Shown piece after piece: positions 1 through 6,528 of a stretch of 10,177 nucleotides of DNA. This DNA comes from Pseudomonas sp. (lineage in GTDB: Bacteria; Pseudomonadota; Gammaproteobacteria; Pseudomonadales; Pseudomonadaceae), in NCBI GenBank assembly GCA_026398835.1, contig JAPLSD010000321.1, positions 1-10,177 on the forward strand. The letters are read 5' to 3'. The stretch's first letter is position 1. The number at the start of each line of letters is the position of its first letter. The notes under the pieces are model-generated. The model did not search any database. It was not told where the DNA came from and saw only the letters and a program-made list of their open reading frames with translations. The position numbers and the translations under genes are program-made.

Positions 1-1335
1 ACCCATATCGAGCTGATGCCGATCATGGAGCATCCGTTCGGAGGCTCCTGGGGCTACCAGCCTCTGTCGCAGTTTGCCCCGAGTGCCCGTTACGGCTCAC
101 CGGATGATTTCGCTGCCTTCGTCAACACCTGCCATCAGGCGAATATTGGCGTGATTCTGGATTGGGTGCCGGCGCATTTCCCCACCGATACCCATGGTTT
201 GGCGCAATTCGACGGCACCGCGCTGTACGAGTACGGCAACCCGATGGAAGGTTTTCATCAGGACTGGGACACGCTGATCTACAACCTGGGGCGCACCGAG
301 GTTCACGGTTTCATGCTGGCTTCGGCGCTGCACTGGCTCAAGCATTACCATGTCGATGGTCTACGCGTGGATGCGGTGGCCTCGATGCTCTACCGCGACT
401 ATTCACGTAATGCCGGCGAGTGGGTGCCCAATCGTCATGGCGGTCGCGAGAACCTGGAAGCCATCGATTTTGTCCGCCACCTGAACGATGTGATCGCTCT
501 GGAAGTGCCGGGTGCGCTGATGATCGCCGAAGAGTCCACGGCCTGGCCTGGCGTGAGTCAGGGCACCCAACAGGGTGGTTTGGGGTTCAATTACAAATGG
601 AACATGGGCTGGATGCACGACTCGCTGCATTACATTCAGCAGGATCCGGTGTACCGCGCCCACCATCACAACGAGTTGAGCTTCGGTCTGGTTTACGCCT
701 GGTCCGAGCGTTTCATCCTGCCGATTTCCCACGACGAAGTGGTGCACGGCAAGCATTCGCTGATCGACAAAATGCCCGGTGACCGCTGGCAGAAATTTGC
801 CAATCTGCGGGCCTACCTGAGTTTCATGTGGGCGCATCCGGGCAAGAAGCTGCTGTTCATGGGCTGCGAGTTCGGGCAATGGCGGGAGTGGAATCACGAT
901 CAGCAGCTTGATTGGTATCTGTTGCAGTACCCGGAGCACCGGGGTGTGCAGAAACTGGTGGGCGATCTCAACCGCTTGTACCGCGAAGAACCGGCACTGC
1001 ACGATCAGGACGATGCACCGCAGGGTTTCCAATGGTTGATTGGCGATGATGCGATCAACAGCGTCTATGCCTGGCTGCGCTGGAGCAAAGAGGGGCGGCC
1101 GGTGTTGGTGGTGGCGAACTTCACGCCGGTACCACGTGCGGCCTATCGGATCGGCGTACCCATTGCTGGGCGCTGGGCCGAGGTGATCAACAGCGATGCC
1201 GGCACCTATGCCGGTTCCAATTACGGCAACGGCGGTGGCGTCTTCACCGAGGACGAGCCCAGCCATGGCCAGGCTCTGTCGCTGGTGTTGAACCTGCCGC
1301 CATTGGCGGTGTTGATCTTGCGGCCCGAGGGTTGA
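1..1335 (+). CDS. glgB: 1,4-alpha-glucan branching enzyme GlgB, C-terminal part (5' end outside window)
   Basis: GlgB cuts an alpha-1,4 glucan chain and rejoins it through an alpha-1,6 bond, making branches in cytosolic glycogen-like glucan. The frame is open from base 1; 444 residues are visible and roughly the first 300 of a usual ~730-740-residue enzyme are missing (N-terminal carbohydrate-binding part and start of the GH13 barrel). GH13 conserved regions appear in order: [11 protein letters not shown] (region I), GLRVDA with the nucleophile Asp at fragment residue 124, MIAEES with the acid/base Glu at 177, and [10 protein letters not shown] with His244-Asp245. A C-terminal beta domain follows, ending AVLILRPEG. 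All catalytic residues expected in this part are present. It faces the - strand genes and ends 26 bases before a REP-like hairpin. In Pseudomonas it normally follows treS and glgE. Identity is secure from the HDEVVHGK and AEESTAWP signatures. Confidence 0.97.
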   Translation, partial: THIELMPIMEHPFGGSWGYQPLSQFAPSARYGSPDDFAAFVNTCHQANIGVILDWVPAHFPTDTHGLAQFDGTALYEYGNPMEGFHQDWDTLIYNLGRTEVHGFMLASALHWLKHYHVDGLRVDAVASMLYRDYSRNAGEWVPNRHGGRENLEAIDFVRHLNDVIALEVPGALMIAEESTAWPGVSQGTQQGGLGFNYKWNMGWMHDSLHYIQQDPVYRAHHHNELSFGLVYAWSERFILPISHDEVVHGKHSLIDKMPGDRWQKFANLRAYLSFMWAHPGKKLLFMGCEFGQWREWNHDQQLDWYLLQYPEHRGVQKLVGDLNRLYREEPALHDQDDAPQGFQWLIGDDAINSVYAWLRWSKEGRPVLVVANFTPVPRAAYRIGVPIAGRWAEVINSDAGTYAGSNYGNGGGVFTEDEPSHGQALSLVLNLPPLAVLILRPEG

Positions 1336-1361
1336 TCGAGGTTTAGCAGCGGACAAGCATG

Positions 1362-1391
1362 TGTGGCGAGGGTGCAAGCTCCCTCGCCACA
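1362..1391. repeat. REP-like palindrome between convergent genes, possible glgB terminator
   Basis: An 11-base arm TGTGGCGAGGG is followed by 8 bases and its exact complement CCCTCGCCACA. Read on the - strand, the loop bases (AGCTTGCA) allow two more pairs after one A-A mismatch, which resembles the short repeats common in fluorescent Pseudomonas. On the + strand the stem is followed by GGTTTTG, so it may act as a modest intrinsic terminator for glgB. On the - strand no T-run follows. The palindrome is visible directly; the terminator role and REP family membership are inference. A relative lies at 9794-9815. Confidence 0.75.
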
Positions 1392-1408
1392 GGTTTTGCG
1401 CTCAATCC

Positions 1409-2467
1409 TCACCAACGCATCCGCACACCCAGGATGCCGATCAAACCGGCGTTGCTATCGGCGGCGTCGCTGTAATCGGCGCTCACGTACAGGCTCACCG
1501 TGGGCGAGACCCTGGCCACCAGGCCCAGGCCCAGTTCAACAGCGGAGGAGTTACGGCTACTGCTGATCTTGTCAATCTGGCCGAGGCTCAGGGTGTCACT
1601 GGTGTTTACCGTGTGCCAGAAGTTAGTCCGCAAATAGGGTTCGACCGGCAGCCCGCTAATCTCGTAGTTACCTTTCAAGCGTGCACCGACCCGGCCACTC
1701 CATGAGGTCAAATCGCTGGACGACGTGTTGCCGCTTCCGGCGTTTGGGGTGTCCAGGGTAATCCGTTGATTAATCAACTGCGCCTGGGGTTCGACTACCC
1801 AGTTGTCGCTGATGCCAATGGGAATTCCGCCTTCGACCGACAGTGTCACCGCGCTACCTTCGGCTGCTTGCCGTGCGCCCTGATCGGTGCGGCTGTAGCC
1901 GTTGACCCGGCCACCGCTCGCGGTCAAATCCACATGCCAGCCGTGCGAACCGGTCAGGCTCCAGTAGGCACCGAGGCTTGAGCCTTGCAGGTTAAGGGTG
2001 TCAGTGCTCGGGTCGGTCATGACGCGAACGGGCATAATGCCATTACTGTTGGCCTGGAACTGGCTCTGCCCACCCACCAGGCCGACACGCTGGGTAGGGC
2101 CGCTGTCATTTTGCAGGGTGTAGAGGGCTGGCGCCTTGAGAAGGCCATCAGCGTTACCGGAAAACTGCGAGGCAAGGTAGTCGGTTTCAGCCTGTCTGGA
2201 GGCTTGACCATACACGCGGTCCCAGGCTGCGGGCGCTGCTTCTTTGATGGTCAACGTGTAAGTATCGCGTGAGGGATTTGAAACGAAACGGCCGGACGTC
2301 ACATCAGGCGTCGGCAAGGTAAATGCTGGAACATCCTGACGATACCAGGGTATCGACTCATCTTCGGGGGAGGCCGCCTGAACCTCCATGGAAGAACACA
2401 GCAGGAGTGAAGTCGAAACGGTGCAAAGGGTAATTTTGATCTCTTGTGAGGTGAAGGAAGTTTTCAT
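1409..2467 (-). CDS. Passenger-less autotransporter-type outer membrane beta-barrel protein
   Basis: A 352-residue protein with a signal peptide (about residues 1-32, hydrophobic stretch ITLCTVSTSLLLC, likely cut after VQAA). There follows a short segment with WYRQDVPAF, matching the YRLEVPVY motif that opens the translocator of the neighbouring large autotransporter, and then an autotransporter-type beta-barrel (about residues 85-352) ending in the aromatic residue of VRMRW, as expected of an outer membrane barrel. Barrel segments such as DNWVVEPQ, GRVGARLKG and VSLYVSADY have clear counterparts in the neighbour (DNWVVEPQ, GRLGARLKG, VSVYLAADY), so the two are paralogues. Repeat passenger, autochaperone and Pro-rich linker are all absent. 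It may insert as an empty barrel in the outer membrane; its function is unknown. The start ATG at 2467 has only a weak AAGG at 2477-2480. LLLCSS does not fit a lipobox. An AlgU-like promoter lies upstream. Confidence 0.88.
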   Translation of the reverse strand: MKTSFTSQEIKITLCTVSTSLLLCSSMEVQAASPEDESIPWYRQDVPAFTLPTPDVTSGRFVSNPSRDTYTLTIKEAAPAAWDRVYGQASRQAETDYLASQFSGNADGLLKAPALYTLQNDSGPTQRVGLVGGQSQFQANSNGIMPVRVMTDPSTDTLNLQGSSLGAYWSLTGSHGWHVDLTASGGRVNGYSRTDQGARQAAEGSAVTLSVEGGIPIGISDNWVVEPQAQLINQRITLDTPNAGSGNTSSSDLTSWSGRVGARLKGNYEISGLPVEPYLRTNFWHTVNTSDTLSLGQIDKISSSRNSSAVELGLGLVARVSPTVSLYVSADYSDAADSNAGLIGILGVRMRW

Positions 2468-2802
2468 GGAGGTCTACCTTGCAATCGCGCATGCCTTATC
2501 TCGCTATGGCGTCTCTCCTACCCCGAATGAGGGGCGACCGAGTTCAATGAGGCAAGGCTCGGCGGCCCGCTTGCGCAGGTGTTTTGAGTCTTGCCCCTGA
2601 TGGTATTTCCGGGGGTAGTACGTGAAGCTAAGAAGACTCCTGGCGTCGCGTCAAGAAATTGAACGATGGGTGGTAGGGTTAATTTATAGGCGTCAAATAT
2701 TTGAAATTAAAGGATTCTCTAAGTTCTTGTTTGTACGCAAAATCGTCGAAAAGCACCGGGCTAGAGGCTTTCGTTAGGGGGCTACGGGCTTTGAATTACG
2801 GG
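2468..2802. other. 335-base gap between the two autotransporter genes
   Basis: No convincing gene was seen on either strand. The right part (about 2640-2750) is AT-rich compared with its surroundings and holds the AlgU-like promoter. The left part would be a leader of about 225 bases for the 352-residue protein and is GC-richer, with only weak hairpins such as CCCC-N6-GGGG at 2521-2534. Just after the stop of the upstream gene there is an imperfect AAAGC...GCTTTT hairpin (- strand, about 2771-2749), at best a weak terminator, and an 8-base direct repeat TACGGGCT at 2783-2790 and 2797-2804. Confidence 0.6.
2700..2726 (-). promoter_or_regulatory. Candidate AlgU (sigma-E type) promoter for the passenger-less autotransporter gene
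   Basis: On the - strand, GAACTT (2726-2721) is followed after exactly 16 bases by TCAAA (2704-2700). This matches the -35 and -10 elements of extracytoplasmic stress promoters read by E. coli sigma-E and Pseudomonas AlgU (GAACTT, 16-17 bases, TCTGA or TCAAA). Transcription would begin near 2693, leaving a leader of about 225 bases before the ATG at 2467. The -10 lies inside a perfect 12-base palindrome (2693-2704). The match is seen directly; promoter activity is inference. A sigma-70-like TATAAA a little downstream is an alternative but has a poor -35. Confidence 0.55.
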
Positions 2803-5361
2803 CTACCAACTCACCCTGACTCCCACGTCACCGCTGACACCCTCCAACTCGTTGCTATCCAGATTGGTGTTGTAGTCCGCAGCCAAGTAGACGCTGACAG
2901 CGGATGACAACTTGGCGACCATGCCCACGCCGAGGTCCGCGGTGGACGACTTGTGTTCGCTTTTGATCCGGTCAACACCGTTATAGGTCACCGTGTCGGA
3001 ACCGCCAAAGGTGCGCCAGGCATTGGCCCGCAGGTAAGGTTCGATTGGCATGTTCCGCACCAGGTAGCGTCCCTTGAGGCGAGCCCCCAGGCGACCTGTC
3101 CAGTAATCCTGAGAGTCGAATGACACATCGGAAATACTGTCGTTCTGATCGTTCAGATCGATACGCTGGCCGATCACTTGGACTTGCGGCTCGACCACCC
3201 AGTTGTCGAAAACAGCGATCGGATATCCGCCCTCGAGCGAGAGGGTCACGGCATGGCCTTCAGTGTCCAGTTTCACGCCGCGATCCGAGTGGTTATTACC
3301 ATCCAGATGCGTGCCCATGGCGACCGCATCCACGTACCAGCCTGTAGGGTCAGTCAAGGTCCAGTAGGCGCCAAAATTGTCGCCGTCAAGCTTTACCCTG
3401 CCGGCCTGTCGGTGTTGGAAACCCTCGGCAAAACCATTGACATCACCCTGCAGGCGGCTCTGACCAACGAAGAAGCCCAAACGCTGGATTTGCCCACCGC
3501 TGGTTTCCGACGCGTAGAGATCATGACCGATTTGGAAACCCTGAATCGAGCCGTCGAAACTCGGCGTTACTGTCCCTGACCAGCTTTTCTGGAAGTTACT
3601 GCCGTAGAACCGACCCCAACCCGCGGGGAAGGCCCCGGTTTCAGTCAGCAGACTTTGTTCGCCCTGGCGATCGTGGAAGGTGCCAAGGGCTTGCAAGGTC
3701 ATCACTTGGGCGGCGGGTATTACCACCGAGTACACCGGCACTTCCAGGCGATACAGTGGGATCGGATCAGCGCCGGCTACCGCAGTGGGTAATGGCGCAG
3801 TGCTAGTGGCAGGCACCGGGGAGGTCTGGGCAGCTACCTGTGTCGGTGGTGGGGCCGGCGGTTCAACAGGAGCCACGGCAGGGGCAGTGGGGGGCTCAAC
3901 TGGCGGTTCATCCGGCCCCACAACTGGAGGCGCGGGAGGTACGGGCGCAACAGGTGGGACGACTGGAGGTGCCGGTGGAATGACCGGAGGAACCGAGGGT
4001 GGTTGCACGGCGACGACCGATGAACGCAGGTACCAGTTGTTCTCCGAACCGGCTGTGACACCGCCCTTGAACAGATAGTACTGGTAGGCCCCGGCGGAAA
4101 CCGAGTTTCTCAACGCGAAGGCATCGCGGCTGCTGGTGGCGCCATTTTGAGCTTGTACGACCTCGATACCGTTCTGCCGGGTCAGGCCGCCCAGCCCGCC
4201 AAGGTTACTGATGCCCAGTTGGGTATTACCACTGATGGTGCCTTGGGAGACCACCAGTTTATCGCTGGCTGAACTGTCGTCACCGAGTACGGATTGCAAC
4301 AGCAACTGACCGTTTTTACCTACGTAGTTGCCGTGTATGGTCAGTGAGTCTGTCGCGCTGCTGCTGCCAGTTGTCATGTCGATGACACCAGCGTTGTTGA
4401 GGGTGGCCAACTGGCCGGCGGTATAGGGCCGGATGCTGCCTTGGGTCACCGCCAGGGCACTGCTGCCGTCGATGGAGAAGACACCTGTTCCGGTTGCACT
4501 GTCGCCCAGGAAAAAATCGCCCGCCAGATCAAAGCGTGAGTTGTTGGTTAGCTCGACTGACTCCCAGCCGACATAACGAGCCGCGCCAGCAGAGGTACTG
4601 TTATCGAAGGTGAGACGGTCATTACCCAACCCGCCATCCAGAGACGGGGTCGAGGACAGAATGCTTTCATTCAGGTTGCTGAGCAGTGCGCTATCGTCGC
4701 CATCGCCCATCAGGATTGCGGACTTGATCTGACCGCCATTCTTCCAGATGAAACTGTCATTGCCGAAGCTGGTGCGGATTTCCCCGGCAATGACCCCGCC
4801 GCTGACGATGACAGTGTCGTCGCCGCCACTGACGCTGATATTGCCGCCAATGCTGCCGCCGGACACGATGATGGTATCGCGACCAAAGCCTGTGACCAGG
4901 TTGCCGATGGTGCCGCCGGTCATCAGGAAGGTATCCCGACCGTCACCTTGAGCCAGCGACTGAATGCTTCCGCCGGTCATGACGAAATCGTCAATACCAC
5001 TGCCCTGGATGACCGCACCGGTGATCTGCCCGGCGCTGATCCTAAAGCTATTGTTACCATCACCCTGGTTGAGAGTGCCAATGATCGAACCCGAATCCAT
5101 CACTACCCGATCGACACCTGCACCGAAGCTGACATTGCCGTTGATACGACCAGTGCCGTTGGCGGAAAATGTCAGGCTGTTGTTGCCCGACAGGTCAGTG
5201 AGAGGGCCGCTGCTGGCGCTGTCGCAGACGAAACTGTCGTTGCCAGCGGTGGGGATCAGGCTACAAGCGGCCTGAGAGTCGAGCGGCCATGCAATGAACA
5301 ATGAAGTCGAGACAGCAAAAACTCCGAACGGATGTATCAGCAGTGTCTTGCGAATGTCCAT
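2803..5361 (-). CDS. Autotransporter with Gly/Asp-rich repeat passenger, Pro-rich linker and beta-barrel
   Basis: A type Va secretion protein of 852 residues that should export its passenger through its own outer membrane barrel. Order of parts: signal peptide (about 1-32, cut near SQAA); mature N-terminus with Cys33 and Cys46, possibly disulfide-bonded; about nine repeats of 18-21 residues (about 59-252) with the pattern GxGxDxFxMxGGxIxG; a segment like a pertactin-type autochaperone (about 310-447, including NYVGKNGQLLL and NNWYLRS); a Pro-rich linker (about 453-527); the motif YRLEVPVYSV (537-546); and a barrel (about 570-852) ending VGVRVSW. ATG at 5361 is chosen because AGGGAG (5373-5368) lies 6 bases before it, whereas the in-frame TTG at 5367 touches that site. 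No protease triad, adhesion motif or other enzymatic domain was recognised in the passenger, so the surface function is unknown. The next gene is a paralogue of the barrel part. Gene class is confident; function is not. Confidence 0.93.
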   Translation of the reverse strand: MDIRKTLLIHPFGVFAVSTSLFIAWPLDSQAACSLIPTAGNDSFVCDSASSGPLTDLSGNNSLTFSANGTGRINGNVSFGAGVDRVVMDSGSIIGTLNQGDGNNSFRISAGQITGAVIQGSGIDDFVMTGGSIQSLAQGDGRDTFLMTGGTIGNLVTGFGRDTIIVSGGSIGGNISVSGGDDTVIVSGGVIAGEIRTSFGNDSFIWKNGGQIKSAILMGDGDDSALLSNLNESILSSTPSLDGGLGNDRLTFDNSTSAGAARYVGWESVELTNNSRFDLAGDFFLGDSATGTGVFSIDGSSALAVTQGSIRPYTAGQLATLNNAGVIDMTTGSSSATDSLTIHGNYVGKNGQLLLQSVLGDDSSASDKLVVSQGTISGNTQLGISNLGGLGGLTRQNGIEVVQAQNGATSSRDAFALRNSVSAGAYQYYLFKGGVTAGSENNWYLRSSVVAVQPPSVPPVIPPAPPVVPPVAPVPPAPPVVGPDEPPVEPPTAPAVAPVEPPAPPPTQVAAQTSPVPATSTAPLPTAVAGADPIPLYRLEVPVYSVVIPAAQVMTLQALGTFHDRQGEQSLLTETGAFPAGWGRFYGSNFQKSWSGTVTPSFDGSIQGFQIGHDLYASETSGGQIQRLGFFVGQSRLQGDVNGFAEGFQHRQAGRVKLDGDNFGAYWTLTDPTGWYVDAVAMGTHLDGNNHSDRGVKLDTEGHAVTLSLEGGYPIAVFDNWVVEPQVQVIGQRIDLNDQNDSISDVSFDSQDYWTGRLGARLKGRYLVRNMPIEPYLRANAWRTFGGSDTVTYNGVDRIKSEHKSSTADLGVGMVAKLSSAVSVYLAADYNTNLDSNELEGVSGDVGVRVSW
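3781..4005 (-). repeat. Low-complexity Pro/Val/Ala-rich linker coding region
   Basis: This encodes about residues 453-527 of the large autotransporter, dominated by PP, PPV, PPA and VPP units with little else until about residue 510, then an Ala/Thr/Pro tail. It separates the autochaperone-like segment from the translocator and is probably an extended stalk. The same DNA read on the + strand gives a Gly/Thr-rich shadow reading frame that is not a gene. Such tracts change length easily by recombination, so length variation among strains is likely. Confidence 0.75.
4606..5187 (-). repeat. Passenger repeat region: about nine 18-21-residue Gly/Asp repeats
   Basis: Residues about 59-252 of the large autotransporter. 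Visible units include GDGNNSFRISAGQITG, GSGIDDFVMTGGSIQ, GDGRDTFLMTGGTIG, GFGRDTIIVSGGSIGG, SGGDDTVIVSGGVIAG and the final DGGLGNDRLTF. Each pairs a G-x-G-x-D-x-hydrophobic half with a G-G-x-I-x-G half, as expected for stacked turns of a parallel beta structure. At DNA level the period is about 54-63 bases and conserved stretches such as CCGCCGGTCAT (+ strand) recur, but the copies are not identical. Confidence 0.8.
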
Positions 5362-5632
5362 GAACAACTCCCTGTGACTGGTAGTCCGGTTTCGCGATCC
5401 TTAGTGCTGAAGCGTCAGCAGGTCTGGCTGGAAACCGTCGCAGCGTGGGGTTGCACCCTGAATATCCTGTACGGCTGGCAACATCCTGCTGCTAATGCTC
5501 GTTAGGCCGTAGGCGTCATACGTACGGTGCCTGCACGGTATCAGCAGTTTTTTTCAGCGACTACTGTCAGAAATAACAGGTAAGCGTGGTTTTTTCTCGT
5601 TTCGAGCGACCCACGATCAATGCCATCCAGGT
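5362..5632. other. 271-base gap upstream of the large autotransporter
   Basis: No gene was seen. It should hold the 3' end of the EEP transcript and the promoter and leader of the autotransporter. Short imperfect inverted repeats are present near 5550-5625 on the - strand (for example CTCG-AAA-CGAG, beside an A-run that is on the wrong strand for a terminator), so no clear intrinsic terminator can be named. No good -35/-10 pair and no AlgU-like pair with correct spacing were found. The ribosome binding site AGGGAG is at 5368-5373. Confidence 0.5.
5368..5373 (-). promoter_or_regulatory. Ribosome binding site that sets the start of the large autotransporter
   Basis: AGGGAG on the - strand lies 6 bases before ATG 5361. 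It directly abuts the alternative TTG at 5367, which therefore could not use it. This supports an 852-residue product beginning MDIRKTLL. Confidence 0.75.
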
Positions 5633-6433
5633 TCAGAGATGCACTTCCACCGCCAATGGCAAGTGATCGGAGAGGTGTGTCCACGGCCTGTGACTGAGGA
5701 TTTTTGGCTGGTGGCTGCTGGCGTTGCGCAGGTAGATACGGTCCAGGCGCAGCAACGGGAAGCGCGCCGGGTAGGTTTTTGCCGGGCGCCCGTGATGACG
5801 CTCGAAGACTTCATGCAGGTAGGCGCGTTGGGCGAGGGCGGCGTTGCCTTGCAACTGCCAGTCGTTGAAGTCGCCAGCGATAATGACCGGCGCGTCGTCG
5901 GGCAGCGATTCGAGCAGTAGGCAAAGCAGCGCCAGCTGCAGCTGACGATGGCTTTCCAGCAAACTCAAATGCACGCAGATCGCGTGCACCTCGGCATGCC
6001 CCGGTACTTCCAGCACACAATGCAGCAACCCGCGACGTTCAGGGCCGGTGATGGAGACGTCGAGATTGCGGTGTTGCCGGATTGGGTATTTGGACAACAG
6101 GGCGTTGCCGTGATGCCCGTCCGGATAGACTGCGTTGCGTCCATAGGCGAAGTCGCTCCACATGCTGTCAGCGAGAAATTCGTACTGTGACTGCTGCGGC
6201 CAGTTGTAGTAGTGCGAGGCGTGGCGGTCGTGCTCGCCCAGCACTTCTTGCAAAAACACCAGGTCCGCCGAGGTGCTGCGCACCGCTTCGCGCAATTCCG
6301 GCAGGATGAAACGCCGGTTGAAGGACGTGAAGCCCTTGTGAGTATTGACTGTCAGCACCCTCAGGCGATGAACCGCCGGTGCACTGTTCATCGGTTCCGA
6401 GCTGACGGGGCGCCTGTCTGAATCGCTGGTCAC
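5633..6433 (-). CDS. Endonuclease/exonuclease/phosphatase (EEP) family protein, YbhP-like
   Basis: A 266-residue member of the metal-dependent EEP fold, whose members cut phosphodiester or phosphate-ester bonds in DNA, lipids or sugars. All signature positions are present: [10 protein letters not shown] with Asn30, FLQEV with Glu63, VHLSL with His155, GDFND with Asp188 and Asn190, LDRIYL with Asp231, and SDHLPL with Asp256-His257. An intact active site is therefore likely. No signal peptide or membrane segment is evident. Length and motifs resemble E. coli YbhP (about 250 residues), which is encoded beside cardiolipin synthase ClsB and YbhN; neither partner gene is next to it here. GTG at 6433 is chosen because AGGAG (6443-6439) lies 5 bases ahead, while the GTG at 6439 overlaps that site; ATG 6391 is also possible. 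It follows the PIG-L gene by 95 bases and is probably co-transcribed. The substrate cannot be predicted. Confidence 0.88.
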   Translation of the reverse strand: MTSDSDRRPVSSEPMNSAPAVHRLRVLTVNTHKGFTSFNRRFILPELREAVRSTSADLVFLQEVLGEHDRHASHYYNWPQQSQYEFLADSMWSDFAYGRNAVYPDGHHGNALLSKYPIRQHRNLDVSITGPERRGLLHCVLEVPGHAEVHAICVHLSLLESHRQLQLALLCLLLESLPDDAPVIIAGDFNDWQLQGNAALAQRAYLHEVFERHHGRPAKTYPARFPLLRLDRIYLRNASSHQPKILSHRPWTHLSDHLPLAVEVHL

Positions 6434-6438
6434 GGTCA

Positions 6439-6443
6439 CTCCT
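6439..6443 (-). promoter_or_regulatory. Ribosome binding site that sets the EEP gene start
   Basis: AGGAG on the - strand, followed by TGACC and then GTG 6433. The longer frame begins with a GTG at 6439 whose first base is the last base of this site, so the later GTG is preferred. Confidence 0.65.
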
Positions 6444-6528
6444 CTGAATCAGGGCTGATTACTTATGCGACTGATGCTTTGCCCGGCAGTTCAGAGTTTT
6501 CAGGCGCATTGATCCGCGCGGGTGTCGA

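Noticed and set aside
403..1377. Long open frame (324 codons) on the - strand opposite glgB
   Set aside because: It lies wholly opposite a confidently identified GlgB, has a composition typical of the antisense of a GC-rich gene (many Gln, His, Arg, Pro), no recognisable domain, and would run through the REP-like hairpin.
2396..2407. Possible lipobox (LLLC) in the signal peptide of the solo barrel protein
   Set aside because: The residue before Cys is Leu, not Gly/Ala/Ser, and a better signal peptidase I site (VQAA) follows a few residues later.
2783..2804. Direct repeat TACGGGCT, two copies 14 bases apart at the 3' end of the large autotransporter gene
   Set aside because: Only 8 bases and two copies, one overlapping the stop codon; it could be a deletion or insertion scar, but there is too little to support a claim.
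3680..4078. Gly/Thr-rich open frame on the + strand
   Set aside because: It is the complement of the Pro-rich linker of the autotransporter: GGT/GGC codons are read from CC-rich Pro codons. No start signal or family.
5575..5625. Candidate terminator after the EEP gene (CTCG-AAA-CGAG next to an A/T run)
   Set aside because: The stem has only four pairs and the T-run is on the wrong side for - strand transcription, so it does not meet the usual form of an intrinsic terminator.
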